Assembly: GCA_002371695.1 (NCBI GenBank)
Contig: DFGG01000004.1
Location: forward strand, 1 to 17,108
Reading direction: 5' to 3'
DNA: 17,108 nt
DNA from: a bacterium UBA3756
GTDB taxonomy: Bacteria > Bacteroidota > Bacteroidia > Bacteroidales > Bacteroidaceae
The translations under genes were made by a program, and so were the position numbers. Below are positions 7,217 through 14,576 of this stretch, piece after piece. Under the pieces are notes generated by a model. That model saw only the letters and a program-made list of their open reading frames with translations, did not search any database and was not told the origin of the DNA. Within the stretch, counting starts at the first letter, position 1. Each line of letters opens with the position of its first letter.

Positions 7217-8069
7217 GATACTGTCCGTAGTCATTCTTCGCCATAGGCAGTGCCAGCGCCTTCAGCTGCTCCTTACTGATCCAGCCACGCTTGTAGGCTA
7301 TCTCCTCCAGACAGGCCACCTTCAGGCCCTGTCGCTTCTCTATCACCTCAATGAATGTCGAGGCTTCAGAGAGAGAGTCGTGTGTTCCCGTGTCCAGCCA
7401 GGCAAAACCGCGCTGCAGCGTCTGCACCAGCAGGGTCTTCTGGCTCAGATACGTCTGGTTCACTGTCGTGATCTCCAGTTCGCCGCGCGCTGAGGGCTTG
7501 ATGCTCTTGGCAATCTCCACCACACTGTTGGGATAGAAGTAGAGGCCCACCACGGCATAGTTCGATTTCGGCTTCAGAGGCTTCTCCTCGATGCTCAGAC
7601 AATTGCCCTCGTCATCAAACTCAGCCACGCCGTAGCGCTCTGGATCGTTCACCCAGTAGCCGAATACAGTGGCGTGGTTGTTCTCCTCCGCATTCTTCAC
7701 CGATTGTTTCAGCATGCCCGTGAAACCACTGCCGTAGAAGATGTTGTCGCCCAAGACCAGACAGACGCAGTCGTCGCCGATAAACTCCTCACCGATGATG
7801 AAGGCCTGAGCCAGACCGTCGGGTGAAGGCTGTTCTGCATACTCGAAGCGTACGCCCAGGTCGCTACCGTCGCCCAGTAGTCGCTTGAAACCTGGCAGGT
7901 CGTAGGGGGTTGAAATGATCAGTATCTCACGGATGCCTGCCAGCATCAGCGTTGAGATGGGGTAGTAGATCATGGGTTTGTCGAAGATGGGTATCAGCTG
8001 CTTGCTGATACCTTTCGTGATGGGGTAGAGACGGGTACCTGACCCACCAGCTAATACGATACCTTTCAT
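7185..8069 (-). CDS. rmlA: Glucose-1-phosphate thymidylyltransferase
   Basis: This 294-residue cytoplasmic enzyme makes dTDP-glucose from dTTP and glucose 1-phosphate, the entry step to dTDP-L-rhamnose and other deoxysugars of surface polysaccharides. Signatures seen are [18 protein letters not shown] (1-18) with the [15 protein letters not shown] activator block, [15 protein letters not shown] (thymine and sugar binding), LGDNIFYG with the metal-binding aspartate, and GEFLD-like positions replaced by GELEITTVN plus [12 protein letters not shown]. Length is typical. The rmlBCD genes are not in the window. Its 3' end overlaps the fused kinase gene by 8 bp, and the C-terminal LRRAEEY is encoded by the arm of the hairpin that encodes LRRCVEEY on the other strand. 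It starts at ATG 8069 behind a TACCTTTG promoter element. Confidence 0.95.
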   Translation of the reverse strand: MKGIVLAGGSGTRLYPITKGISKQLIPIFDKPMIYYPISTLMLAGIREILIISTPYDLPGFKRLLGDGSDLGVRFEYAEQPSPDGLAQAFIIGEEFIGDDCVCLVLGDNIFYGSGFTGMLKQSVKNAEENNHATVFGYWVNDPERYGVAEFDDEGNCLSIEEKPLKPKSNYAVVGLYFYPNSVVEIAKSIKPSARGELEITTVNQTYLSQKTLLVQTLQRGFAWLDTGTHDSLSEASTFIEVIEKRQGLKVACLEEIAYKRGWISKEQLKALALPMAKNDYGQYLLRRAEEYVK

Positions 8070-8093
8070 AAGCTATAAATTGTTTGATGGGTG

Positions 8094-8101
8094 CAAAGGT
8101 A
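8094..8101 (-). promoter_or_regulatory. -7 promoter element for rmlA
   Basis: The minus strand reads TACCTTTG from 8101 to 8094, an exact TAnnTTTG match, 25 bases before the rmlA ATG (8069). No TTTG is seen at the standard -33 spacing. The element is the mirror image of the one at 8198-8205. Confidence 0.6.
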
Positions 8102-8197
8102 CGAAAAAAAGTGAAAAACGCAGCGTGGATGGCGAAGAATTTGCAAGGCGGCAGCAAATTCTTCACACTTCGCTATTCACTTTTCACTTTTTTTCTG

Positions 8198-8205
8198 TAC
8201 CTTTG
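8198..8205 (+). promoter_or_regulatory. -7 promoter element for the 8237 gene
   Basis: TACCTTTG (8198-8205) matches TAnnTTTG and lies 31 bases before ATG 8237. The position where -33 should be is occupied by the heptamer-type tract CTATTCACTTTTCACT (8173-8188), not by TTTG. Confidence 0.6.
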
Positions 8206-8236
8206 CACACGATTTATAAACATTCATCAAGAAATT

Positions 8237-8860
8237 ATGGGATTTTGGAATAAAATTTTCGGTCGTAAGGAGTCTGAGCAAAAGGTGGGAGGTATGGAGG
8301 ATTTCATGACTCTTATCCGTGTCTATTTCCAGGCTGCGATGGCTGCCGACCTTGGTATCACCAACCTGGCAGCACTCCCCGACCTGCGTGTGTTTAAGAC
8401 CACTCTCAAGGTGCCCACTGTCAACAATAAGCTGGGTGTCGGCGAGCGTAGCCGCTGTAAGAATATGCTGAAGTCGATGTATGGCATGGACGACGATTTC
8501 TTCCGTGAGATTGACTCCAGCCTGCGCAAGCGCTGCAAGAAAGTGCAGGATGCACAGACCTACCTCATACAGTTCCAGGGCTACACTCAGGAGCTGATGA
8601 TGCTCACGGGTAACCTCATGAAATACAAGCTGCGTCTGCCAGGATTCATGAAGAAAGTTCTTTATGGCATGACGGAAAAGACCGTCGACGATATCTTCAA
8701 CAAGAACGACTTTACCGATCCGGCAGTGCTCAAGTCGGTGGTTGCTGTCAGGCAGTATGCCCAGCGACTCGGCTTCTCGCAGAAGTGGACCACCAATTTC
8801 GTCTACAAGGTTGTCATGCTTGCCAAGAAGGAACCACGACCCTCTGGCGATGAGAAGTAG
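8237..8860 (+). CDS. Unknown protein, about 207 residues, upstream of the ZapA-RNase Y genes
   Basis: I do not recognise a named family. The protein starts MGFWNKIFGRKESEQK, is rich in Met and basic residues, and looks mostly helical and soluble. A middle stretch (LIQFQGYTQELMMLTGNLMKYKLRLP) could form an amphipathic helix. There is no signal peptide or transmembrane segment. The frame stays open upstream to an ATG at 8084, but that extension would translate the inverted repeat and the promoter, so ATG 8237, about 30 bases after TACCTTTG, is the better start. A membrane- or division-related role could be guessed from the zapA neighbourhood, but nothing in the protein itself shows this. Promoter elements at 8930-8947 suggest the next gene can be transcribed separately. 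Confidence 0.75.
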   Translation: MGFWNKIFGRKESEQKVGGMEDFMTLIRVYFQAAMAADLGITNLAALPDLRVFKTTLKVPTVNNKLGVGERSRCKNMLKSMYGMDDDFFREIDSSLRKRCKKVQDAQTYLIQFQGYTQELMMLTGNLMKYKLRLPGFMKKVLYGMTEKTVDDIFNKNDFTDPAVLKSVVAVRQYAQRLGFSQKWTTNFVYKVVMLAKKEPRPSGDEK

Positions 8861-8914
8861 GAGAGTGGAGAGTGAGTGCGAAAACGTTAAATAATTATAA
8901 CTATTCACGCTTCA

Positions 8915-8930
8915 ATATTCACTATTCACT
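8915..8930 (+). repeat. Heptamer tract TATTCAC before a promoter
   Basis: Two TATTCAC units (8915-8921 and 8922-8928) are followed by TATTTTTG. An earlier single CTATTCAC lies at 8900-8907. This is the same unit as in the tract at 8173-8188 and in the coding sequence of ccsBA (12066-12093). Confidence 0.7.
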
Positions 8931-8947
8931 ATTTTTGCATACCTTTG
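8930..8947 (+). promoter_or_regulatory. Two adjacent -7-like promoter elements before the coiled-coil gene
   Basis: TATTTTTG (8930-8937) and TACCTTTG (8940-8947) both match TAnnTTTG. The second is identical to the elements at 8094-8101 and 8198-8205 and lies 19 bases before ATG 8967. No TTTG at -33 spacing is visible for either. Confidence 0.55.
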
Positions 8948-8966
8948 TGCGACAAAATGTTAAGTC

Positions 8967-9263
8967 ATGAGTTCGAATGAGAAGATGATAGCCACTTTCG
9001 AGACCCGCGTCAGGCAGATGCTCCTCCGTTTTCAGGAACTGAAGAAGGAGAATGAGGAACTGTATGGGATGGTCGAGAAGAACGAGCAGGACATCCGTGA
9101 CCTGCAGGCCAGGCTCTCTCAGGCAGACCGTGACTACAATGCCCTGAAAATGGCTAAGATGCTCACTATCACCGATGGCGACCTCGACAGTGCCAAGGCC
9201 CGTGTGCAGAAGCTCATCAGGGATGTCAACAAGTGCATCGCAATCCTTAGTGACGAACAGTAA
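8967..9263 (+). CDS. Small coiled-coil protein upstream of zapA
   Basis: This is a 98-residue protein. Residues about 10-65 have the heptad pattern and charge of a coiled coil (MLLRFQELKKENEELYGMVEKN, then DIRDLQARLSQADRDYNALK). It continues into a short helical tail (AKARVQKLIRDVNKCIAIL) that resembles the oligomerisation helices of division-associated coiled coils. It has no membrane segment and is probably cytoplasmic. Its place 15 bases before zapA suggests a ZapB-like partner, but sequence alone does not prove this. Small coiled coils in this position are common in Bacteroidetes and are usually left hypothetical. Confidence 0.8.
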   Translation: MSSNEKMIATFETRVRQMLLRFQELKKENEELYGMVEKNEQDIRDLQARLSQADRDYNALKMAKMLTITDGDLDSAKARVQKLIRDVNKCIAILSDEQ

Positions 9264-9278
9264 TCAACGGCTGAGACG

Positions 9279-9578
9279 ATGGCAGAAGTAAACAACGAGA
9301 AACTACATATCAGGCTGCATGTCTATAATGAGGACATCGAAGTGACGGTCAAGCGCGAGGACGAAGTGTTCTACCGCAATGCCGCCAAACTCATTACCGA
9401 CCGCTACAACGCCTATGCGCAGGCTTATCGCAACAAGAAGAGCGAGCACACAATCTCGCTCATGACCCTAATCGATATCGCACTGCTCTACGAGCGCGAG
9501 AAGGGCAAGAATGATACAGCCCCCTACGATGCTATTCTCTCAAAGTTGACTTCTGAAATCGAAGAAGCACTCAAGTGA
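9279..9578 (+). CDS. zapA: ZapA-family cell division protein
   Basis: This 99-residue protein matches the ZapA layout. An N-terminal beta-hairpin domain (KLHIRLHVYNEDIEVTVKREDEVFYRNAAKLITDRYNAY, residues about 7-45) includes the conserved region leading into a long helix with KKSEHTISLMTLIDIALLYE (about 51-70). ZapA binds FtsZ and bundles its filaments at the division site. It sits between the coiled-coil gene and RNase Y with short gaps (15 and 29 bp), so the three probably form one transcript. The start ATG 9279 gives MAEVNNEKLHIRLHVYNEDIEV, consistent with the family. Confidence 0.85.
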   Translation: MAEVNNEKLHIRLHVYNEDIEVTVKREDEVFYRNAAKLITDRYNAYAQAYRNKKSEHTISLMTLIDIALLYEREKGKNDTAPYDAILSKLTSEIEEALK

Positions 9579-9607
9579 GAACAGTATCATTTTAATATAG
9601 ATTTTTT

Positions 9608-11149
9608 ATGGATTTATTTTTTGTACTTTTAATCGCTGCCGGCGCCCTCGCTCTCGGAGGTGTCGGTGGATATCTTGTGTTCCGTTACGTGCTGACGGGA
9701 AAATACAAGGAGATGATGGCTACGGCCGAAAAAGAAGCTGAGGTCATTAAGGAGAAAAAACTGCTGGAAGTCAAGGAGAAGTTCCTCAACAAGAAGTCGG
9801 AACTTGAAAAGGAAGCCCAGCAGCGCAACCTGCATTTCCAGCAGACGGAGAACAAACTCAAGCAGCGTGAACTCTCCCTCAATCAGCGCCAGGAGGAACT
9901 GGGGCGTCGCAAGAGTGAGCTCGACAGTCAGCAGACCCGCATTGACAATGAGAAGAAGCTCCTCGGCATCAAGGCTGAGGAACTCGAGAAGATGCAGCAG
10001 AAGGAGCGTGAGAAACTCGAGGAAGTCTCCGGACTCAGTGCCGAGGACGCCAAGAATCGTCTCATCGAGTCAATGAAAGACGAGGCCAAGACGGCCGCCG
10101 CCAGCTATATCAACGAGATCATGGATGAGGCCAAGCTCAATGCAGATCAGGAGGCCAAGAAGATTGTCATCAAGACTATCCAGCGCGTGGCTACCGAGAC
10201 GGCCGTTGAGAACAGCGTCAGTGTGTTCCATATCGACAACGATGAGGTCAAAGGCCGCATCATTGGTCGTGAGGGTCGTAACATTCGTGCCCTCGAGGCT
10301 GCTGCAGGCGTCGAGATTGTCGTCGACGATACCCCCGAGGCCATCGTCATCTCCGGCTTCGACCCCGTGCGTCGTGAGACCTGCCGTCTGGCCCTCCACC
10401 AGCTTGTCAGCGACGGACGTATCCATCCCGCACGCATCGAGGAGGTGGTTGCCAAGGTGAAGAAGCAGCTCGACACCGAGATCATCGAGACAGGTAAGCG
10501 AACCGCTATCGATCTCGGTATCCACGGACTGCATCCCGAACTCATCCGCATTATCGGTAAGATGAAATATCGTTCCAGCTATGGTCAGAACCTGTTGCAG
10601 CACGCTCGCGAGACGGCTAACCTATGTGCCGTCATGGCTGCAGAGCTGGGGCTGAACCCCAAGAAGGCCAAGCGTGCCGGACTGCTCCACGATATCGGCA
10701 AGGTGCCCGACGAGGAGAGCGAACTGCCTCATGCCATCTACGGAGCCAAACTGGCTGAGAAATATAAGGAGAAGCCCGACATCTGCAATGCTATCGGTGC
10801 CCACCACGACGAGATGGAGATGCAGACGCTGCTGGCCCCCATCGTTCAGGTGTGCGATGCCATCAGCGGTGCCCGTCCCGGTGCCCGTCGTGAGATAGTT
10901 GAGGCCTACATCAAGCGTCTCAACGACCTCGAGGCCATCGCCATGAGCTATCCCGGCGTCACCAAGACCTACGCCATCCAGGCTGGCCGCGAGCTCCGCG
11001 TCATTGTAGGTGCCGACAAGATGAGTGATGCTGAGACCGAGGCGCTCAGCGGTGAGATCGCTACTAAGATTCAGAACGAGATGACCTATCCGGGACAGGT
11101 GAAGATCACCGTCATCCGCGAGACTCGTTCTGTAGCCTACGCCAAGTAA
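9608..11149 (+). CDS. rny: Ribonuclease Y
   Basis: This 513-residue membrane-anchored endoribonuclease initiates mRNA decay. Domains in order are: one N-terminal membrane segment (residues about 3-27) and a long charged coiled coil (about 35-185). A KH domain follows (about 205-275) with the RNA-binding loop [10 protein letters not shown] (216-225). Last is an HD domain (about 325-430) with H332 in QHARETANL and the metal-binding H361-D362 in LLHDIGKV, then AHHDEME. Length and architecture match bacterial RNase Y throughout. The frame contains no breaks. It follows zapA by 29 bp and is followed by two hairpins that should end the transcript. The first of two 28-bp direct repeats begins 5 bases before its stop codon. 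Confidence 0.95.
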   Translation: MDLFFVLLIAAGALALGGVGGYLVFRYVLTGKYKEMMATAEKEAEVIKEKKLLEVKEKFLNKKSELEKEAQQRNLHFQQTENKLKQRELSLNQRQEELGRRKSELDSQQTRIDNEKKLLGIKAEELEKMQQKEREKLEEVSGLSAEDAKNRLIESMKDEAKTAAASYINEIMDEAKLNADQEAKKIVIKTIQRVATETAVENSVSVFHIDNDEVKGRIIGREGRNIRALEAAAGVEIVVDDTPEAIVISGFDPVRRETCRLALHQLVSDGRIHPARIEEVVAKVKKQLDTEIIETGKRTAIDLGIHGLHPELIRIIGKMKYRSSYGQNLLQHARETANLCAVMAAELGLNPKKAKRAGLLHDIGKVPDEESELPHAIYGAKLAEKYKEKPDICNAIGAHHDEMEMQTLLAPIVQVCDAISGARPGARREIVEAYIKRLNDLEAIAMSYPGVTKTYAIQAGRELRVIVGADKMSDAETEALSGEIATKIQNEMTYPGQVKITVIRETRSVAYAK

Positions 11150-11197
11150 ATTCTGGTTCACAGCTTCCACCAAGTAATTTTTGGTTCACAGCCCCCG
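11142..11197 (+). repeat. Imperfect 28-bp tandem duplication at the rny stop codon
   Basis: Unit one (11142-11169) starts CCAAGTAAATTCTGG and unit two (11170-11197) starts CCAAGTAATTTTTGG. Both continue with GGTTCACAGC. The rny stop TAA is in unit one and a second in-phase-looking AAGTAA is in unit two, suggesting that the gene end was duplicated and then drifted. Confidence 0.75.
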
Positions 11198-11222
11198 CCG
11201 CAAACATTGACGGCGGGGGCTG
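11189..11222. terminator. Strong GC hairpin after rny
   Basis: CAGCCCCCGCCG (11189-11200) pairs perfectly with CGGCGGGGGCTG (11211-11222) around the loop CAAACATTGA. There is no following T-run. Its place 40 bases after the rny stop, before a converging gene, suggests transcription termination or 3'-end protection. Confidence 0.65.
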
Positions 11223-11227
11223 CAATC

Positions 11228-11249
11228 ATTTGCGGCGGGAGCCGCAAAT
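11228..11249. terminator. Second hairpin after rny, with an alternative pairing partner
   Basis: ATTTGCGGC (11228-11236) pairs with GCCGCAAAT (11241-11249) around GGGA. The segment TTTGCGG (11229-11235) could alternatively pair with CCGCAAA (11198-11204) inside the first hairpin, so two mutually exclusive folds exist. Confidence 0.55.
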
Positions 11250-11392
11250 ATCAACCACGCCCGCTGCACGATGACTTTACCCTATCCTTTCTCCCTGTTT
11301 ACTCCGTCCTTTCTCCCAGTTTAAAGTATCCAGATTTCTTTCTCAATAGCGCTATTTCTGGAGGTATTCCTGAAGGTGACTTACTGGGTGAA
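11250..11392. other. Gene-free remainder between rny and ccsBA
   Basis: No convincing coding region is seen here. The stretch holds a pyrimidine-rich segment with two CCTTTCTCCC copies (about 11286-11320) and a 12-bp perfect palindrome AATAGCGCTATT (11345-11356). Both neighbouring genes end here on opposite strands, so terminators or 3' regions are the expected content. The whole rny-ccsBA gap is 243 bases. Confidence 0.5.
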
Positions 11393-13402
11393 TCAGGCGT
11401 AGGAGTGCATGCCTCCGAGGAAGTAGTTGACACCGAAATAGGTCATCAGAACGGCAAGGAATGCAACGACGAGGTAGGCATGGAACACCTTGGGATTGCG
11501 CAGTTGGGGAATGCTCTGCTGATGGAAGGGCACGGCGTAGATGATGAGTGTGATGAGGGCCCACACCTCTTTGGGATCCCAGCTCCAGTAGCGTCCCCAC
11601 GAGATGTTGGCCCAGAGGGCGCCAAGGAAGATGCCTGCGGCGAGGAAGAAGACTGCAGGATAGAGCATCACTCGGCTCAGCAGGGTGAGGGTCTCTACAT
11701 CAGTACTGCGGCCAAAGGCCATGAGGATGAGGGCGTAGATGCCGTTGAGCACCATGAAGGCCAGCAGGGCATAGGCCATCATGATGATGCTCACATGGGA
11801 GGTGAGCAGTGGCGAGGTGAGCACGGGCATGAGATGGGTGATCTGGGGATTCATCTGACTGAGATGGCTCACAAGCAAGGTGAAGCCGGCGAGCATGAGG
11901 CCGAAGGGCAGGATGAACGTGAAACGGCGGTGGAGCAGGAGGGTGATGAACAGGATGACGAGGGCCATGAAAATCATCGTCTCGTAGCCGTTGCCCAGAG
12001 GTATGCGGCCGCTGACGTACCAGCGCAGGCAGTAGCCGAATAGGTGGAAGAGGAATAGGAGGAAAGTGAATAGTGAAAAGTGAATAGTGAATAATTGGCT
12101 ACCGCCCACCCGTGCTCCTGAGGGGCGTGAGGAGCGGTAGAGCATCAAGAAGAAGGTGAGGAAGCCGAGTGTGAGGCAGGCGATGAACAGGATCTTGCTG
12201 AAGGGGATGGTGTTGTAGAGTATCTCGGCACTAACCTGGATATCCGACAGCGGAGCGACATCGGCAGGACGGGGCACGATGAGTTCGCCACGGGTGAGCA
12301 TGACGATGATGCCCACCTTCTCGTCGAGTTCCTGCATGGCCTTGTCGGGACGGTTGCCGTTGGCCTCGATGAGAGGCATCAGACGGTACTCGTTGCCGTC
12401 GAAGAGGTCTGAGAAGCGGGCATACTCTCCCTCGATGCCGAGTTGCTGGCGCAGACGGGAGTCCTTGATGCGGATCATGGGCTCCTGTTTCCATGCGTCG
12501 GGACGGGAGAGCCAGCCGTAGACGACCTGTTCCGCAGAGAGACCTTTGTAGCTGCTACGACCATAGACCTTCTGCAGGAAATCGTGAGCGAGGGTGCTGA
12601 GGGGCGTCACACGGTCGTTGTATACGATCTGCATGCGTGCGGCCTGCTGTGCTTTCTCCTGGCTGATAGTGGGCACGGTGCGGGCGCCTGCTGCCGCTGC
12701 CGATACGAGTAGCAGGGCTATCAGTGAGGTGCGCGACTGGCTTAGCAGGCGCAACAGACGTCGGAACTCCTCGCCACGGGCCAGTAGTACCCAGACCATG
12801 CTTAAGGCTAGCAGGGCGTAGCCGAAATAGGTGAGAGGAGTGCCCCAAGGGTCGTGGCGCACGGTAAGGATGGTGCCCTGATGGTCGGGATCGAATGACG
12901 ACTGATAGAGCCTGTAACCTTCACGCTGCATGATGCGGTTCATGGAGATGCGGACGGTGTCACCCTGACAAACGACGGTGCTGACAAAGTCGGAAGGAGC
13001 CTGTGAACCGGGATAGTAGTCGATGGTGAAGGCGTGCAGGCTGAGGGCGAAGGGCAGCATCCTCACATGACCGTCGGAGAGGTAGCGGTCCTGGGTCTCC
13101 CCCTGACGGATGTGGAGTACACCTTCGCTGGCCGTAAACCAGGTGAGGGCTGCTCCGGCAAGAATGACCAGGAAGGATACGTGGAGCATACAGACGGAGG
13201 CGCGTCGCCACAGTTGACGACGCCACAGGTACCAGAGCGAGAGGGCTGACAATAGAGCCCAGAGTCCGAAGAACCAGGGTGCGGCATAGACGTGCTCGGA
13301 GGCGTACTGCTGACCGTCGGACTGGGTCAGGAAAGTGGCGTAAGCCATCACCAGAAGGAGAACTCCGAGGACGACGGCGAGCAATATCTTGACGGCTTTC
13401 AT
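11393..13402 (-). CDS. Fused ResB-CcsA cytochrome c biogenesis protein (CcsBA)
   Basis: This 669-residue inner-membrane protein should carry haem across the membrane and ligate it to CxxCH apocytochromes (system II). The first half is ResB-like: several membrane spans around residues 5-100, then an extracytoplasmic part with LPFALSLHAFTIDYYPGS and REGYRLYQSSFDPDHQG. The second half (from about 415) is CcsA-like. It has the haem-handling WWD block WGRYWSWDPKEVWAL, a histidine in TSHVSIIMMAYALL, and the typical C terminus GVNYFLGGMHSYA. The start is ATG 13402, sharing one base with the stop of the upstream gene (TGATG). A longer frame to 13480 would just overlap that gene. Residues about 437-446 are encoded by four heptamer repeats, normally an intergenic sequence. 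Neighbours encode its likely substrates. Confidence 0.9.
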   Translation of the reverse strand: MKAVKILLAVVLGVLLLVMAYATFLTQSDGQQYASEHVYAAPWFFGLWALLSALSLWYLWRRQLWRRASVCMLHVSFLVILAGAALTWFTASEGVLHIRQGETQDRYLSDGHVRMLPFALSLHAFTIDYYPGSQAPSDFVSTVVCQGDTVRISMNRIMQREGYRLYQSSFDPDHQGTILTVRHDPWGTPLTYFGYALLALSMVWVLLARGEEFRRLLRLLSQSRTSLIALLLVSAAAAGARTVPTISQEKAQQAARMQIVYNDRVTPLSTLAHDFLQKVYGRSSYKGLSAEQVVYGWLSRPDAWKQEPMIRIKDSRLRQQLGIEGEYARFSDLFDGNEYRLMPLIEANGNRPDKAMQELDEKVGIIVMLTRGELIVPRPADVAPLSDIQVSAEILYNTIPFSKILFIACLTLGFLTFFLMLYRSSRPSGARVGGSQLFTIHFSLFTFLLFLFHLFGYCLRWYVSGRIPLGNGYETMIFMALVILFITLLLHRRFTFILPFGLMLAGFTLLVSHLSQMNPQITHLMPVLTSPLLTSHVSIIMMAYALLAFMVLNGIYALILMAFGRSTDVETLTLLSRVMLYPAVFFLAAGIFLGALWANISWGRYWSWDPKEVWALITLIIYAVPFHQQSIPQLRNPKVFHAYLVVAFLAVLMTYFGVNYFLGGMHSYA
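12066..12093 (-). repeat. Heptamer repeat inside the ccsBA coding sequence
   Basis: Four contiguous 7-bp units read, on the plus strand, GTGAATA, GTGAAAA, GTGAATA, GTGAATA. Read in the gene direction they are TATTCAC/TTTTCAC and encode FTIHFSLFTF-type residues at the edge of a membrane span. Sixteen bases (CTATTCACTTTTCACT) are identical to the intergenic tract at 8173-8188. Confidence 0.9.
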
Positions 13403-14538
13403 CAGAACGCGGGGAGGGAGGGGTTGTTGACCTGCTTGACGGCCATGCACTCCATCTCGATGAGCCAGCCGGGACGGCATACGGGGGCGTGGACGATGAC
13501 GTAGGGGCGGCCAGGGAATCGCTCACGGTACATGTCGCTGACGATACCGTAGTCGGCGGTGTCGCGCAAGTAGACCACCATCTCGCAGACATCGTCGAAG
13601 GTGCATTCGGCCTCGGCGAGCAGGGCCTCCACGTTCTCCCACATGCGCTCCGTCTGACGGACGATGTTCTTGGGATATTTCACCTCGCCCTTATTGTTGA
13701 TGCTCGCCGTGCCGGAGATAAAGACATGACGGCGATCACGATAGTCGACGCGTGTGCCGCGCTCGAAGCTCACGCCGTAGTCACTGGTGCGATTGAGGTG
13801 GGTGGGGGCATAGAGGTAGTGGATCTGTTCGCGCTGGATGCCTTGGATGGCGTAGTTGTCCATCTGCGAGAGCACGTTGGGATCTGCCTGACGGCCTCCG
13901 ATGCCTGTTGAAGCGATGAAATGGGTGTGGACTGTAAGCCCTTGGGTAAAGAAGAACTGGTTGCGGGCACGGACCACACCACCGTAGTTGAGGTCGACAT
14001 CGTTGACGAAGAACCAGGTGCGGATGCAGTTGGCCTCAAGGGTGCATCCCTCCTGCAGCAGTTGCATGTTGTACTCGTTGAAGAGCAGTCGTGTCTGATA
14101 CTCCGAGTTGGCTGCGAGGTTGTGGGCAGAGCCGTTCCAAAGGTGTCTGAACTGTCCATGGTTGACGGCATAGAGTCCGCTGCCTGTGATGCTGGAATTC
14201 ACACCCGTCATGAGGTATACCCAGAGGGCTATCTTGGTGCCGTCGAGGGGAGCCTGTTGAATGATGCTCTTGGCGCAGTCTGTCATATCGGCTACAATCA
14301 CTTCGTCCTGCTGGTTGGCAGCATCACTAAGGAAGTAGCGCTTGAAGACGGCCTGTGCGCCAGGCAGTGTGTCATTGACGAGCTTGTCGTAGGCGTTGAG
14401 CACTGCCTCGAGCTGCTTGGCAAAGGGCAGGCCAGTCTGGCTAACGTGTATCATAGCGTGGTACTCGCGTACCTCGGTGCCGTTGTCGAAACTGAAGATA
14501 TCTGCTCTGGCAGTCTCAAACTGTATGTTCTGTATCAT
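13402..14538 (-). CDS. Rid/YjgF-fold protein, two-domain, chorismatase-like
   Basis: This 378-residue protein probably has two related domains. The C-terminal third (about 255-370) is recognisably Rid/YjgF: VFISGTASINNKGEV, then QTERMWENVEALLAEAECTFDDVCEMVVYLRD, and CRPGWLIEMECMAV. The last of these has the arginine and glutamate positions that in Rid proteins bind carboxylate substrates. Such an N-terminal extension plus Rid domain is the layout of chorismatases (FkbO/Hyg5/XanB2 group). Activity may therefore be hydrolysis of chorismate or an imine-type deaminase, but this is inference from layout. There is no signal peptide, so it is cytoplasmic. It lies between a cytochrome gene and ccsBA, sharing one base with the latter, so it is very likely translated from the same message. 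Its role there is unclear. Confidence 0.7.
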   Translation of the reverse strand: MIQNIQFETARADIFSFDNGTEVREYHAMIHVSQTGLPFAKQLEAVLNAYDKLVNDTLPGAQAVFKRYFLSDAANQQDEVIVADMTDCAKSIIQQAPLDGTKIALWVYLMTGVNSSITGSGLYAVNHGQFRHLWNGSAHNLAANSEYQTRLLFNEYNMQLLQEGCTLEANCIRTWFFVNDVDLNYGGVVRARNQFFFTQGLTVHTHFIASTGIGGRQADPNVLSQMDNYAIQGIQREQIHYLYAPTHLNRTSDYGVSFERGTRVDYRDRRHVFISGTASINNKGEVKYPKNIVRQTERMWENVEALLAEAECTFDDVCEMVVYLRDTADYGIVSDMYRERFPGRPYVIVHAPVCRPGWLIEMECMAVKQVNNPSLPAF

Positions 14539-14549
14539 CGTTTATAATG

Positions 14550-14576
14550 TTCAATATTCTTGTTCAACGTTCAATG
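14550..14576 (-). repeat. Degenerate heptamer tract between the cytochrome and Rid-like genes
   Basis: On the plus strand the units are TTCAATA, TTCTTG (one base short), TTCAACG and TTCAATG. The cytochrome gene's stop codon (TGA on the minus strand, 14573-14571) lies in the first unit met in the gene direction. The Rid-like gene starts 12 bases beyond the last unit. Confidence 0.75.

Larger units (their letters stand above)
8091..8208. repeat. 118-bp interrupted inverted repeat carrying divergent promoters
   Basis: Three nested arms pair in order. GTGCAAAGGTAC (8091-8102) pairs with GTACCTTTGCAC (8197-8208). GAAAAAAAGTGAAAA (8103-8117) pairs with TTTTCACTTTTTTTC (8181-8195). GAAGAATTTGC (8134-8144) pairs with GCAAATTCTTC (8154-8164) around a 9-base loop. 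The three perfect blocks total 38 bp per arm, with an imperfect stretch between the second and third and one extra T at 8196. The outer arms contain the -7 elements of rmlA and of the gene at 8237. It could be a miniature palindromic element that brought promoters with it, or a promoter duplicated in inverted orientation. Confidence 0.85.

Noticed and set aside
8084..8236. N-terminal extension of the 8237 gene starting at ATG 8084
   Set aside because: It would translate the inverted repeat and the -7 promoter element. ATG 8237 is well placed after TACCTTTG.
9579..9607. Promoter or 6S RNA between zapA and rny
   Set aside because: Only 29 bases are available, and no TAnnTTTG match or RNA-sized space is present.
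11345..11356. Palindrome AATAGCGCTATT as an operator
   Set aside because: It lies between two converging 3' ends, where no promoter is expected. It is probably chance or part of 3' structure.
11207..12043. 278-codon plus-strand frame opposite ccsBA
   Set aside because: It starts in the terminator hairpin, is very rich in Gly, Glu and His, and is antisense to the conserved WWD region.
13403..13480. Longer N terminus for CcsBA from 13480
   Set aside because: It overlaps the Rid-like gene by 79 bp and is not hydrophobic. ATG 13402 gives a typical membrane start and a TGATG coupling.
13921..14547. 208-codon plus-strand frame opposite the Rid-like gene
   Set aside because: It is a low-complexity Val/Gly/Glu shadow with no family resemblance.
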